A DNA stretch of 64,000 bases, from contig CP036201.1 of NCBI GenBank assembly GCA_004299845.1, positions 744,001 through 808,000 of the forward strand, read 5' to 3'. How positions within the stretch are numbered: position 1 is the first letter of the stretch; every line of letters starts with the position of its first letter. This document shows positions 34,368 through 42,564 of this stretch, one piece after another. Source of the DNA: Verrucomicrobia bacterium S94 (lineage in GTDB: Bacteria; Verrucomicrobiota; Kiritimatiellia; Kiritimatiellales; Pontiellaceae). A program made the position numbers and the translations under genes. The notes under the pieces are model-generated. The model was not told where the DNA came from. It saw nothing but the letters and a program-made list of their open reading frames with translations, and made no database searches.

Positions 34368-34859
34368 CTATTTATCAGTGCCGAATTTGGCAATTTCAGT
34401 CATGAGGCGCGCTCCGTCGAGGCAGGCGACGTAGGGCTTGAGATCTTCGGCGTTTTCGATGACGTAGTCGGTGAGTTGTTTTTTGACCACTTCGGTCAGT
34501 TTTTCGGGGTTCCAGGGTTTTGAAATGTAGTGGTGGAGGTTGGCTTCATTTACGGCGCGGACGGTGTCCTCGAGACCGGCCTGGCCGGTGATGAGGACTT
34601 TACGGGAATTCTGATATTCATCATCATTTTCAAGCGATACCAGAAATTCAACGCCGCTTTCGCCGGGCATCATGTGGTCGCAAAGGGCAAGCCCGAGTTC
34701 AATCCCTTCGTCTTTAAATTCCTGAAGGACATCGCGGGCATCGCTGACATCTTCTGCGGCTTCGATACGGAAGGTATCGGCAAATGGTTTGAGGTCGCGG
34801 AGGATGGCTTCGCGGACTTCGGTTTCATCTTCTACACACAGTATGGCGATTTTTTTCAT
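34368..34859 (-). CDS. Single-domain response regulator (CheY-like)
   Basis: A 163-residue receiver domain: acidic pair V-E-D-E at the start, phospho-acceptor D61 in ALCDHMMPGESG, conserved Thr in VLITGQAG, and Lys in YISKPWNPEKL. It has no output domain; the C-terminal ~40 residues are a helical tail. Its start overlaps the end of the histidine kinase by 4 bases (ATGA), so the pair are translated together and the kinase is its likely partner. With no DNA-binding domain it must act by protein contact or as a phosphorelay step. Confidence 0.92.
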   Translation of the reverse strand: MKKIAILCVEDETEVREAILRDLKPFADTFRIEAAEDVSDARDVLQEFKDEGIELGLALCDHMMPGESGVEFLVSLENDDEYQNSRKVLITGQAGLEDTVRAVNEANLHHYISKPWNPEKLTEVVKKQLTDYVIENAEDLKPYVACLDGARLMTEIAKFGTDK

Positions 34860-36352
34860 GATGCGTTCTCCTGACTTGATATTAATACGGATTTCGACGG
34901 GCCTTCAACGGGGAGGGTGATGGAAAATTCCGTGCGTCCCGGTTCCGAAGTGACGTCGATGGTTCCTCCGTGCCGGGTGACTATATTTTTAGTGATCGAG
35001 AGCCCGAGCCCGAGCCCGAAGTCGACCCGCCCTTTGCGGGTGGTGAATCGGAGCTCAAAAATTTTCGGAATGTTTTCCGGAGGAATTCCGGGGCCGTTGT
35101 CGATGATTCCGACGCTGATTGTTCCGTCATCGTTCTGTCGGGTCCGGATGATCAGCCGGCCTTCGTCGCCCATGGCATCAAGCGCATTGCCGATGATGTT
35201 GGTCCAGACCTGGTTCAGTTCTCCGGCGCAGGCAATGATTCCGGGGATTTGTCCGTATTCTTTTTCAATGGTAATATTCCGCAGCCGGTTGGAAAAGAGC
35301 AGGAGGGTGTCGTCGATTCCTTTGTGGACGGAAATGTATTCGTTTTCCGGACTGTCGGCGTGGATGTAGGAGCGCAGACTCTGCACAATGCCGGAGATGC
35401 GTTCGGCGCAGCTGTTGATGTTGCGAAGCGCGGAGCCGATCTGATGATAGAGCTCGAGTTTGTTGAGTCGTTCGTCCGGGCTCCCGGGAATGCCGGAGGC
35501 GAGTTTTTCGTATTCTCCGAGATCGTGGATGCCGATTTTGACCATGCGCTCGGCAAGTTCCCGGCTATTGAGCTGTTCCGTTAGTTTTTTCCGTAAAGCG
35601 CGTTGCTCCCGGGTGGAGATCGGCTCTGAATGAAAGGAACGGTTGAGTATTTCCTGCATGCTGCGGCTGTCGGTCATCTGGTCGGCAAGAGCCAGCAGAT
35701 CTTTATGTACAAAGTCAGAGGCGCGGATGAGGGCGGAGACGGGGTTGTTGAGTTCGTGAGCGACTCCGGCGGAAAGCTGGCCGAGTGTGGCCATTTTTTC
35801 CGATTCAACAAGCATGGCCTGGGCTTTCTGCAGTTCGTCGAGCGTCTGAACCACCTGTTTGTGCTGAGAGGCCATATCCTTGTTGAGTTTGAAAATCTCT
35901 TCCTGAAGTTCGATCTGCCGTTTGTGCCGCCGGCCCATGGATTGGAGCAGCACGGATATGAACAGGTTGCGCAGAGTTTCACTTTTCTGAAGGGCGGAGT
36001 CGAGCTGCTGATGGGTCACCCGCAGCAGTTTGAGCGGGGTCTTGGCGCAGCAGGAAAAAACTGCACGGGAGTTCCGGGCCAGTGCAATCAGGCCGAGAAT
36101 GCGTCCGGCGGTTTGTGAATGGAAGATGATCCGTTCGCCGTTGATTTTCCGGTAGAGTTCAACCTGTCCTTCGAGAAGAATCCATATGCCGTTAAGGATC
36201 TGTTCCTCTTCAAACAGAGTGACCCCCGGTTCGATACTGAGCCGGGGCGGAGAATTGAGCTGATAGTCGAGTTCGGAGATCAGGCCGTCTTCAATCTCTT
36301 CTTCGGGAAGATTGAGCAGGCCTATCTGAAGGGGGTTGAAGGCTTCACTCAT
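34856..36352 (-). CDS. Cytoplasmic histidine kinase with cyclic-nucleotide-binding-like sensor
   Basis: A 498-residue kinase without membrane segments. Residues ~35-130 form a CRP/cNMP-binding-like beta roll (IEPGVTLFEEEQILNGIWILL, EGQVELYRKINGERIIF). A coiled coil (~140-185) leads to the HisKA H-box AGVAHELNNPVSALI with H199. A long dimerisation/insert region follows, and the HATPase domain carries the N box ELNQVWTNIIGNALDAM, G1 IIDNGPGIP, the F box FTTRKG and G2 GLGLGLSITKNIV. It overlaps the symporter gene upstream and the receiver gene downstream by 4 bases each (ATGA at both ends). A kinase sensing from the cytoplasm and coupled to an anion carrier suggests regulation by the transported ion or its metabolite. 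Confidence 0.92.
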   Translation of the reverse strand: MSEAFNPLQIGLLNLPEEEIEDGLISELDYQLNSPPRLSIEPGVTLFEEEQILNGIWILLEGQVELYRKINGERIIFHSQTAGRILGLIALARNSRAVFSCCAKTPLKLLRVTHQQLDSALQKSETLRNLFISVLLQSMGRRHKRQIELQEEIFKLNKDMASQHKQVVQTLDELQKAQAMLVESEKMATLGQLSAGVAHELNNPVSALIRASDFVHKDLLALADQMTDSRSMQEILNRSFHSEPISTREQRALRKKLTEQLNSRELAERMVKIGIHDLGEYEKLASGIPGSPDERLNKLELYHQIGSALRNINSCAERISGIVQSLRSYIHADSPENEYISVHKGIDDTLLLFSNRLRNITIEKEYGQIPGIIACAGELNQVWTNIIGNALDAMGDEGRLIIRTRQNDDGTISVGIIDNGPGIPPENIPKIFELRFTTRKGRVDFGLGLGLSITKNIVTRHGGTIDVTSEPGRTEFSITLPVEGPSKSVLISSQENAS

Positions 36353-37761
36353 TCAGGCATGACTCCAAGGAGATTCCAGAGTTTTGACGCAAAACCGACG
36401 TACAGAATACTGCCGAGAAGGCCGAAGATAATACCGGTGATGGCCATATCCTTGGTTTTGATGGCGCCGGTGGCGTAGGCGATGGCATTCGGCGGGGTTG
36501 AAATCGGCAGAGCCATGGCGAGCGAGGAGCCGATGGCGATGAATACGGCAGAGGCCACCGGGCTGATGGCCACACCGGGGGCGGTGGCCAGGCTCATACC
36601 GATGGGGACCAGCAGGTTGGCGGTGGCCGAGTGAGAGATGACGGAGCCCATCAGCAGAGCGGCGATAAACATGCCGGCGGCAATAAAGGCCGGAGACATT
36701 TCCGACCAGTTGATCAGGCCGATCAGCCATTGATCCAGCCCGCTTCTGCCGACTCCGCTGCCCATAGCAATGCCGCCGGCGACGAGCCAGAGTACGCTCC
36801 ACTGCATGGAGTGGAATTCCTTGGTATTGATTACGCCGGTGGCAAGCAGTACGACAACGGGCATGAAGCCGACAATGGTCGAAGGAATGCCGTGCAGTTT
36901 TTCGGTGAACCAGAGCAGAATCGTGGCTGCGGCAACAATATAGAAAAGAATAGCCTTCGGAGTGGTTTGGAATTTGGAGTCGATATCAATTTCAATTTTG
37001 GAATCGTTCCGGGCGTAGAATTTCGCAAGGACAAACCAGGCGAAGAACAGCACGATGAGCATGAACGGGATGACCATGATCATCCAGTTCACGAAGCTGA
37101 TGTTAATACCTTCCTTGGCCAGCGCTCCCAGCGCGATGGCGTTTGGCGGGGTGCCGACCGGGGTGCCCATCCCGCCGATGTTCGCCGCAACCGGAATGGC
37201 AAGAACGAGGCCGATTTTCGTGCGGTCGCCTTCCGGAAGCTTGGCAATGAGCGGCAGGACCACGGCGATCATTGTTGCGGTGGTGGCGGTGTTGCTCATG
37301 AACATCGAGAAAATGGCGGTGATGAGCATAAGCCCCAGAATCACCCGGGAGGGTTTGGTTCCGAAGGGTTTAATCAGAACGCGGACGAGATTGGTATCGA
37401 GATTGAATTTGGCCGCACCGTCGGCGAGGAAAAAGCCGCCGAGAAAGAGCATAAGGACCGGACTGGCAAGTGCGCCGTAGAAGCTTTTATAAGAGGGTGC
37501 ATCAAATCCGTCCGGCAGAGGAAGCATGGCTTTGTCGGATATAAAGAGAATTTCCAGAATGATGATGAGTGCTGCTGTGGCGTGGAGCGGAATGGCTTCT
37601 GAAATCCATAGCGCAATCGCCATCAGAAAGATGGAAAGCACACGGTGGCCGGTAAGCGAAAGACCTTCGAATTGAACCGCAAACGGAATAATGAATGCAA
37701 TGATTGCAATGAAAAGACCCGCCATTTTGGTTTTACTGAACCCTGAAGCTTTTACTGTCAT
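36349..37761 (-). CDS. DASS (SLC13) family sodium/anion symporter
   Basis: A 470-residue inner-membrane carrier with about 11-12 hydrophobic segments. Both SNT-type motifs of the divalent-anion:Na+ family are present: MSNTATTATM in the first half and SHSATANLLVP in the second. Each is followed by a substrate-loop ending TPPNAIA (GTPVGTPPNAIALG and PISTPPNAIAYA). Family members move sulfate or C4-dicarboxylates. In a genome full of sulfatases either is plausible. A GGGGGAAAA Shine-Dalgarno precedes the ATG. It is the first gene of a three-gene operon with the kinase and receiver. Confidence 0.9.
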   Translation of the reverse strand: MTVKASGFSKTKMAGLFIAIIAFIIPFAVQFEGLSLTGHRVLSIFLMAIALWISEAIPLHATAALIIILEILFISDKAMLPLPDGFDAPSYKSFYGALASPVLMLFLGGFFLADGAAKFNLDTNLVRVLIKPFGTKPSRVILGLMLITAIFSMFMSNTATTATMIAVVLPLIAKLPEGDRTKIGLVLAIPVAANIGGMGTPVGTPPNAIALGALAKEGINISFVNWMIMVIPFMLIVLFFAWFVLAKFYARNDSKIEIDIDSKFQTTPKAILFYIVAAATILLWFTEKLHGIPSTIVGFMPVVVLLATGVINTKEFHSMQWSVLWLVAGGIAMGSGVGRSGLDQWLIGLINWSEMSPAFIAAGMFIAALLMGSVISHSATANLLVPIGMSLATAPGVAISPVASAVFIAIGSSLAMALPISTPPNAIAYATGAIKTKDMAITGIIFGLLGSILYVGFASKLWNLLGVMPE

Positions 37762-37953
37762 ATTAACTTTTCCCCCGAATAGTAAATCTGCGCATTATGC
37801 ATAAAGCTGTTTTCAAGGCAATCGGCAAACAGAAATATCGGATAGAATATTATGATGCTGTGGTGTCATCTTCGCCTTCTTACAAAAAATACAGGTAGAC
37901 AAGGCCGGAGCAGTTTGCAACCGTGTACGCTTTGGTAATCGGGAGAGATATAC

Positions 37954-38757
37954 ATGCCGGCAAAACGTAAGTATAATGTTAAAGGAACTAACGATTTTAT
38001 CGTGCTCGCCGCGATTTTCTTCTTTCTCTGCCTATGGGCGATCAAAGATGCCTGGTTTCCTTCAGAAAAAGTTCTCAGAAAACACCCGCTGGAGATGATG
38101 GCCACGTTTGAGGTGGACGGGACGGTTGAGGATGTACTGGTCGAGGTCGGGGATTCCGTGGGTGAAGGTCAGGTGATTGCCCGGTTGCGCAGCGATCGGA
38201 TTGCTGAAGAGTATGAAAAAGCCAAAAAGGAATTTACTGAAAAACGCAAAAAACATCAGATGATGGAGCTGGCGCGCAAGAATGCAGAGAAAAACGGGGT
38301 TTCGGATCAGGGGTATGCCGATATCGTGAAAAGCGAAGAGGAGGCTCTTGCTGCACGTGAAAAAGCGCACGCACGGGTGACTGAATTAAAGAACAAAATC
38401 GATTCTGCTGTACTGCTTTCGCCGACAAAAGGGAAGGTGGTGGAGATCAGGGTCGGGGCGCATACGATGGTGGACCGTGTTCCGGCTGAATTTGATGGTA
38501 CGGTTGCGCTTGATAAAGAATCCCGGAAAATAACAGTCACCGGTGCAGACGGTCAGCTGCAGGAGTTTACTGCCGGTGATACTCAGGTATTCAAAGTTCA
38601 TGATGGTGATGAGGTGGCGGCGGGTGATGTGCTGGCCGCCGATGCGGCGGTTCTGATTGATCCGAAAGACCATTTTTATCTGTTTAATAAAAGCCTCGCG
38701 ATTTTCAGCTTTTTTGCATTCTGGACGTTTCTGGCCATTCATATTCTGGGCCGGTGA
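37954..38757 (+). CDS. HlyD-like biotinyl/lipoyl-domain membrane protein
   Basis: A 267-residue protein with a membrane segment near each end (about residues 14-30 and 245-264). The part between resembles a short membrane-fusion protein. A lipoyl-like half (MMATFEVDGTVEDVLVEVGD, then VGEGQVIARL) is followed by an alpha-hairpin (EEYEKAKKEFTEKRKKHQ ... KAHARVTELKNKID) and the returning lipoyl half (VLLSPTKGKVVEIRVG). A C-terminal tail (FKVHDGDEVAAGDVLAAD) could be another barrel. Unlike normal HlyD/AcrA proteins it has a second C-terminal membrane helix and no neighbouring ABC or RND pump. It is divergent from the DASS operon and upstream of the HU promoter. Function unknown. Confidence 0.75.
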   Translation: MPAKRKYNVKGTNDFIVLAAIFFFLCLWAIKDAWFPSEKVLRKHPLEMMATFEVDGTVEDVLVEVGDSVGEGQVIARLRSDRIAEEYEKAKKEFTEKRKKHQMMELARKNAEKNGVSDQGYADIVKSEEEALAAREKAHARVTELKNKIDSAVLLSPTKGKVVEIRVGAHTMVDRVPAEFDGTVALDKESRKITVTGADGQLQEFTAGDTQVFKVHDGDEVAAGDVLAADAAVLIDPKDHFYLFNKSLAIFSFFAFWTFLAIHILGR

Positions 38758-38808
38758 TTTCCGGGAAGTGGTAAATCACCCTAATCTTCTAATTATCACC
38801 GGATTAGC

Positions 38809-38836
38809 TTGACCGCGAAAAGCGGCGGATTATTAT
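38809..38836 (+). promoter_or_regulatory. Sigma-70-type promoter of the HU-hisS-aspS operon
   Basis: TTGACC and TATTAT are separated by 16 bases, five of six matches in each box. It lies ~72 bases before the HU start codon, which has AAGGAGA ahead of it. The context (start of a housekeeping operon) supports it. Confidence 0.6.
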
Positions 38837-38907
38837 CCGTGGTTCATTTTTGCGAAAACAAGCGTTCTTTTTATTGAAACGTCTATAAATCAAGGAGATA
38901 CATCAAA

Positions 38908-39189
38908 ATGACGAAACGTGATTTGGTAATGCGCATCGCCGACGAAACCGGCCTGATTCAGCAGGATGTTTATGCGGTGATTCAGAAGAGCCTCGACTAT
39001 ATTGTTGAAGCTCTTGAAAACGACGATACGGTTGAGTTTCGTAATTTTGGTGTGTTTGAAGTCCGTGAGCGCAAACAGCGCATCGGCCGTAATCCGAACA
39101 AGCCCGAAAACGTGGTAACCATTCCGGCCCGTAAGGTTGTGAAGTTCAAGCCGGGCAAAATCATGCGTGAACGTATTACCGGCGAGTAA
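38908..39189 (+). CDS. HU/IHF family DNA-binding protein
   Basis: A 93-residue nucleoid protein that bends and compacts DNA. It starts MTKRDLVMRIADETGL, has the helix pair VYAVIQKSLDYIVEAL, the FRNFGVFEVRERKQRIGRNP beta-arm signature and an IPARKVVKFKPGK ending, all typical of the family. The IGRNP arm tip includes the intercalating Pro. It is first in an operon with hisS (3-base gap) and aspS. HU and IHF subunits cannot be told apart here. Confidence 0.95.
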   Translation: MTKRDLVMRIADETGLIQQDVYAVIQKSLDYIVEALENDDTVEFRNFGVFEVRERKQRIGRNPNKPENVVTIPARKVVKFKPGKIMRERITGE

Positions 39190-39192
39190 TCG

Positions 39193-40434
39193 ATGGCTTC
39201 CAACGAGTTTCAGCCGCTTCAGGGCATGTCCGACATTCAGGCGCCGGAGATTTATCTCTGGCGCATGATGGAGGAACGGGCGCGCAACGTTTTCACCAGC
39301 TACGGCTACGACGAGCTGCGCACTCCGGTGCTTGAAAAAATCACCGTTTTCCAGCGTTCGCTCGGCGAAACCACCGATGTGGTGAAAAAGGAGATGTACT
39401 CCTTCAAACCGAGCAAACACGAGCTGGCGATGCGTCCGGAAGGCACGGCAGGGACTATGCGGCATCTGGCCGGACGTGGTGAAGAGGGGCTGAATGCGCG
39501 TGTGTTTTACATCGCGCCGATGTTCCGCTATGAACGTCCGCAGGCCGGGCGGAAACGGCAGTTTCATCAGGTCGGCGTGGAGGCTACCGGTGAACCGAAT
39601 CCGCTGGCCGATGCCGAAGCCATTGCGTTGCAGAAAAGTCTGCTGGATGCCTGGGGACTGACCGGTTCCACCATCAGAGTAAGCACCCGCGGCGAACCGG
39701 CCGACCGCCCGAAAGTGGCGGAAGGTCTGCGGGAAGCATTGCGTCCGTATGAGCAGGAGCTTTGTGAGGACTGTCAGCGCCGGATTGATGAAAATGTGCT
39801 GCGCGTGATCGACTGTAAAAACGAGAGCTGCCAGAAGGTTGTTGACCGGATTCCTTCACCGATTGAATTCATGAGCGAGGCATCGCGCAGCTATCTTGAT
39901 CAGGTTATCCGGGCGCTGGAAACGATGGGTGTTGAGGTGACGGTGGATCCGAAGCTCATCCGCGGGCTTGATTATTATGTGCATACGGTCTGGGAAATCA
40001 GTCATTCCGCACTCGGTGCTCAGGATGCTCTGGCCGGCGGCGGCCGTTATCTGATCGATCTCGGCCGGAAAAATATTCCGGGCGTGGGGTTTGCGGTTGG
40101 TTTTGAGCGGGCGATTATGGCGCTGGAAGCCTGCGGGATTACCGGAGAGCAGTTTGCGCCGGAAGGCGGAATCTGGCTGGTTTCGCTTGGTGAACGCGCG
40201 CTGATGGAGAATATGAAACTGGCTGCTGAACTTCGGGCTAAAGGAATCCGCTGCGGCATGGAGCTGGCACCGAAAAGTATGAAGGCGCAGATGCGCAAGG
40301 CCAGCCGGTCCGGTGCGGCCAAGGTGATTATCCGCGGTGACGATGAAATTGCCGGCGAGACTTTAGTTATTAAGGATATGGAGCAGGGGACGCAGGAAAA
40401 CGCGCCGCTTGCGGAGTTGTTCGAAAAGATTTAA
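39193..40434 (+). CDS. hisS: Histidyl-tRNA synthetase
   Basis: Class II synthetase of 413 residues that charges tRNA-His. Seen motifs are the N-terminal GMSDIQAPE segment, motif 1 region [12 protein letters not shown], TxRPEGTA-type substrate loop [13 protein letters not shown], motif 2 [20 protein letters not shown], the HisA signature [13 protein letters not shown], and motif 3 [15 protein letters not shown]. The C-terminal anticodon domain ([16 protein letters not shown] ... [11 protein letters not shown]) is complete. It starts 3 bases after the HU stop, and its TAA overlaps an ATG in the following aspS region. Confidence 0.97.
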   Translation: MASNEFQPLQGMSDIQAPEIYLWRMMEERARNVFTSYGYDELRTPVLEKITVFQRSLGETTDVVKKEMYSFKPSKHELAMRPEGTAGTMRHLAGRGEEGLNARVFYIAPMFRYERPQAGRKRQFHQVGVEATGEPNPLADAEAIALQKSLLDAWGLTGSTIRVSTRGEPADRPKVAEGLREALRPYEQELCEDCQRRIDENVLRVIDCKNESCQKVVDRIPSPIEFMSEASRSYLDQVIRALETMGVEVTVDPKLIRGLDYYVHTVWEISHSALGAQDALAGGGRYLIDLGRKNIPGVGFAVGFERAIMALEACGITGEQFAPEGGIWLVSLGERALMENMKLAAELRAKGIRCGMELAPKSMKAQMRKASRSGAAKVIIRGDDEIAGETLVIKDMEQGTQENAPLAELFEKI

Positions 40435-40445
40435 TGGAGAATACG

Positions 40446-42251
40446 ATGCATCGTTACAGAACGCATACTTGCGGCGAACTTAGAAAAGAACACATCGACG
40501 AAACCGTCAGGATTTCCGGGTGGGTGCACAGTGTGCGTGACCATGGCGGAATCATCTTTATCGATCTGCGCGACCATTACGGTCTGACCCAGGTGGTGAT
40601 TGACCCTTCCAAACCGTTTTACAAAGGGGTTGAGCACTGGCGTGTGGAATCCACCATCTGCTTTACGGGTAAAGTGGTTGCCCGTTTTGAAGAGGCGGTT
40701 AATCCGAACCTCGCGACCGGCGAAATTGAAGTGGTTGCCGAAGAGATGGAAACACTCGGCGAAGCCAAGGTGATTCCGTTTCAGGTGGCGAAGGATGAGG
40801 ACTGTAACGAAGCGCTGCGCCTGGAATACCGTTTCCTCGATATGCGCCGTGAAAGTCTGCATCGTAATCTGGTGCTGCGTTCCCGGATCATCAGTCGTCT
40901 GCGTGAACTGATGACGGCTGAGGGCTTTATGGAAATGCAGACGCCGATTCTGACCAGCAGCTCGCCGGAAGGTGCGCGGGATTATCTGGTTCCGAGCCGG
41001 GTGCATCCCGGTAAATTCTATGCATTGCCGCAGGCGCCGCAGCAGTTTAAGCAGTTGCTGATGACCTCCGGTTTTGACCGCTATTTCCAGATTGCACCGT
41101 GTTTCCGTGACGAAGATGCGCGTGCCGACCGTTCTCCGGGTGAATTCTATCAGCTTGATATGGAGCTGGCTTTTGCGACGCAGGAGGATGTGTTCGAAGT
41201 GAACGAAAAGGTGCTGCACAAAGTGTTCACTGAATTTTCGGATAAAAAAGTCGACGATATCCCGTTTACGCGCATTCCGTATAAGGAAGCGATGGCGAAA
41301 TACGGAACTGATAAGCCGGATCTGCGCAATCCGCTGATTATACAGGATGCGACCGAGCTGTTCCGCGACTGCGATTTCAAGGCTTTTGCCGGCGTCGTTG
41401 CTTCCGGCGGTAAAGTACTGACCATTGCCGCGAAAGGCTGTGCCGGCGAATCCCGTAAGTTTTTTGACGACATGATCAGGTTTGCGCAGTCGGTCGGTTC
41501 GAAAGGACTCGGCTATCTGCGCTGGAACAACGGTGAAGTGCAGAGTCCGATTGCCAAATTCCTTTCTGAGGGAACGCTCAATGCGCTGAAGGAACTCGGT
41601 AATGTGGAAGACGGGGATGTGATGTTCTTTATTGCGGATAAAGAAAAGGAAGCGACTGAAATCGGGGCGCATGTCCGCGATGAACTCGGTAAGCGTCTTG
41701 ATCTGATTGATCCGAATGTCTTTAAATTCTGCTGGATCGTTGATTTCCCGATGTATGAACTTGATGACGACGGTAAGGTTGAGTTTTCGCACAACCCGTT
41801 CTCGATGCCGCAGGGCGGTATGGATGATCTGCTGAACAAAGATCCGCTGGAAATTCTGGCGTATCAGTATGACATTGTGGTGAACGGGGTGGAACTCTCT
41901 TCCGGTGCGGTGCGTAACCACAGTCCGGAAATGATGATCAAGGCCTTTGATATTGCCGGTTATGATCAGTCGGTCGTGGAAAGTAAATTCCCGGCACTTT
42001 ACAAAGCGTTCCAGTATGGTGCTCCGCCGCATGCCGGTATTGCCCCGGGCGTTGACCGCATGGTCATGCTGCTTGCCGACGAGCCGAACATTCGTGAAGT
42101 GATTGCGTTTCCGATGAACCAGAAAGCGCAGGATTTGTTGATGGGTGCTCCGGGCAATGTGGAATTCAATCAGATTCGCGACCTTCACCTCCGTCTGCAT
42201 CTGCCGAAAAAGGCTGAGAAGGAAGAGGGTAAAGAAGGAGCGGCGGAATAG
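40446..42251 (+). CDS. aspS: Aspartyl-tRNA synthetase (bacterial type)
   Basis: Class II synthetase of ~601 residues. An OB-fold anticodon domain ([21 protein letters not shown]) leads to motif 1 ([19 protein letters not shown]), flipping loop and [11 protein letters not shown], and motif 2 [20 protein letters not shown]. The GAD insertion of the bacterial type (about residues 280-415) and motif 3 [13 protein letters not shown] follow. ATG 40446 is chosen because TGGAGAA lies just before it; an ATG four codons earlier (40434) overlaps the hisS stop and is also possible. A terminator follows at 42282. I cannot say whether it also charges tRNA-Asn; no gatCAB genes are in view. Confidence 0.96.
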   Translation: MHRYRTHTCGELRKEHIDETVRISGWVHSVRDHGGIIFIDLRDHYGLTQVVIDPSKPFYKGVEHWRVESTICFTGKVVARFEEAVNPNLATGEIEVVAEEMETLGEAKVIPFQVAKDEDCNEALRLEYRFLDMRRESLHRNLVLRSRIISRLRELMTAEGFMEMQTPILTSSSPEGARDYLVPSRVHPGKFYALPQAPQQFKQLLMTSGFDRYFQIAPCFRDEDARADRSPGEFYQLDMELAFATQEDVFEVNEKVLHKVFTEFSDKKVDDIPFTRIPYKEAMAKYGTDKPDLRNPLIIQDATELFRDCDFKAFAGVVASGGKVLTIAAKGCAGESRKFFDDMIRFAQSVGSKGLGYLRWNNGEVQSPIAKFLSEGTLNALKELGNVEDGDVMFFIADKEKEATEIGAHVRDELGKRLDLIDPNVFKFCWIVDFPMYELDDDGKVEFSHNPFSMPQGGMDDLLNKDPLEILAYQYDIVVNGVELSSGAVRNHSPEMMIKAFDIAGYDQSVVESKFPALYKAFQYGAPPHAGIAPGVDRMVMLLADEPNIREVIAFPMNQKAQDLLMGAPGNVEFNQIRDLHLRLHLPKKAEKEEGKEGAAE

Positions 42252-42281
42252 TTCCGATCCGTGAAGTTTTCCGATCTCTGG

Positions 42282-42310
42282 AAAAGCCGTCCATTGCGGG
42301 CGGCTTTTTT
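42282..42310 (+). terminator. Rho-independent terminator
   Basis: AAAAGCCGTCC pairs with GGGCGGCTTTT around an ATTGC loop, followed by T6. It closes the HU-hisS-aspS operon 30 bases after the stop. Confidence 0.88.
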
Positions 42311-42533
42311 GTTCCCGGAGTCCAGGTTGGCGATTGCTGTTAAGGCCGTTTAACAGGGCCTGTTCGGGGGGACAGAACTGAATATACCTGCAGTTCAGGT
42401 TGCGTTAATCCGAGACAAATGCAGCTGATCGTATTATTGTGCTGCATTGTCATCTATCGGTTGGCAGGGGAAAACGTCCGCGTATTTTTTTGCCAAGACG
42501 GTCCGGGACAGGCATATTTCCCGGACTTTTTTT
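42311..42533 (+). ncRNA. Structured non-coding leader with terminator-like hairpin before gpmI (possible attenuator or small RNA)
   Basis: No protein gene fits here. Several hairpins can be drawn: ATGCAGC/GCTGCAT at about 42419-42447, TTGGCA/TGCCAA at about 42461-42496, and finally GTCCGGGA (42501-42508) with TCCCGGAC (42519-42526) followed by T7. The last has the form of an intrinsic terminator, but sits only 31 bases before the gpmI start. It could end a small RNA or act as an attenuator controlling gpmI. I do not recognise a known RNA family. Confidence 0.35.
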
Positions 42534-42564
42534 GAACATTGGAAACTTCAGGAGATGAACTACC

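Noticed and set aside
37794-37803. TTATGCATAA palindrome in the DASS/HlyD divergent spacer as an operator
   Set aside because: A 10-base AT-rich palindrome is expected by chance at this length and no second copy was found.
40431-42200. 589-codon minus-strand frame across aspS
   Set aside because: Antisense shadow of a conserved synthetase; no motif or ribosome binding site.
42311-42533. Known structural RNA such as 6S, SRP or tmRNA
   Set aside because: None of the conserved sequence blocks of these RNAs could be found; only generic hairpins are present.
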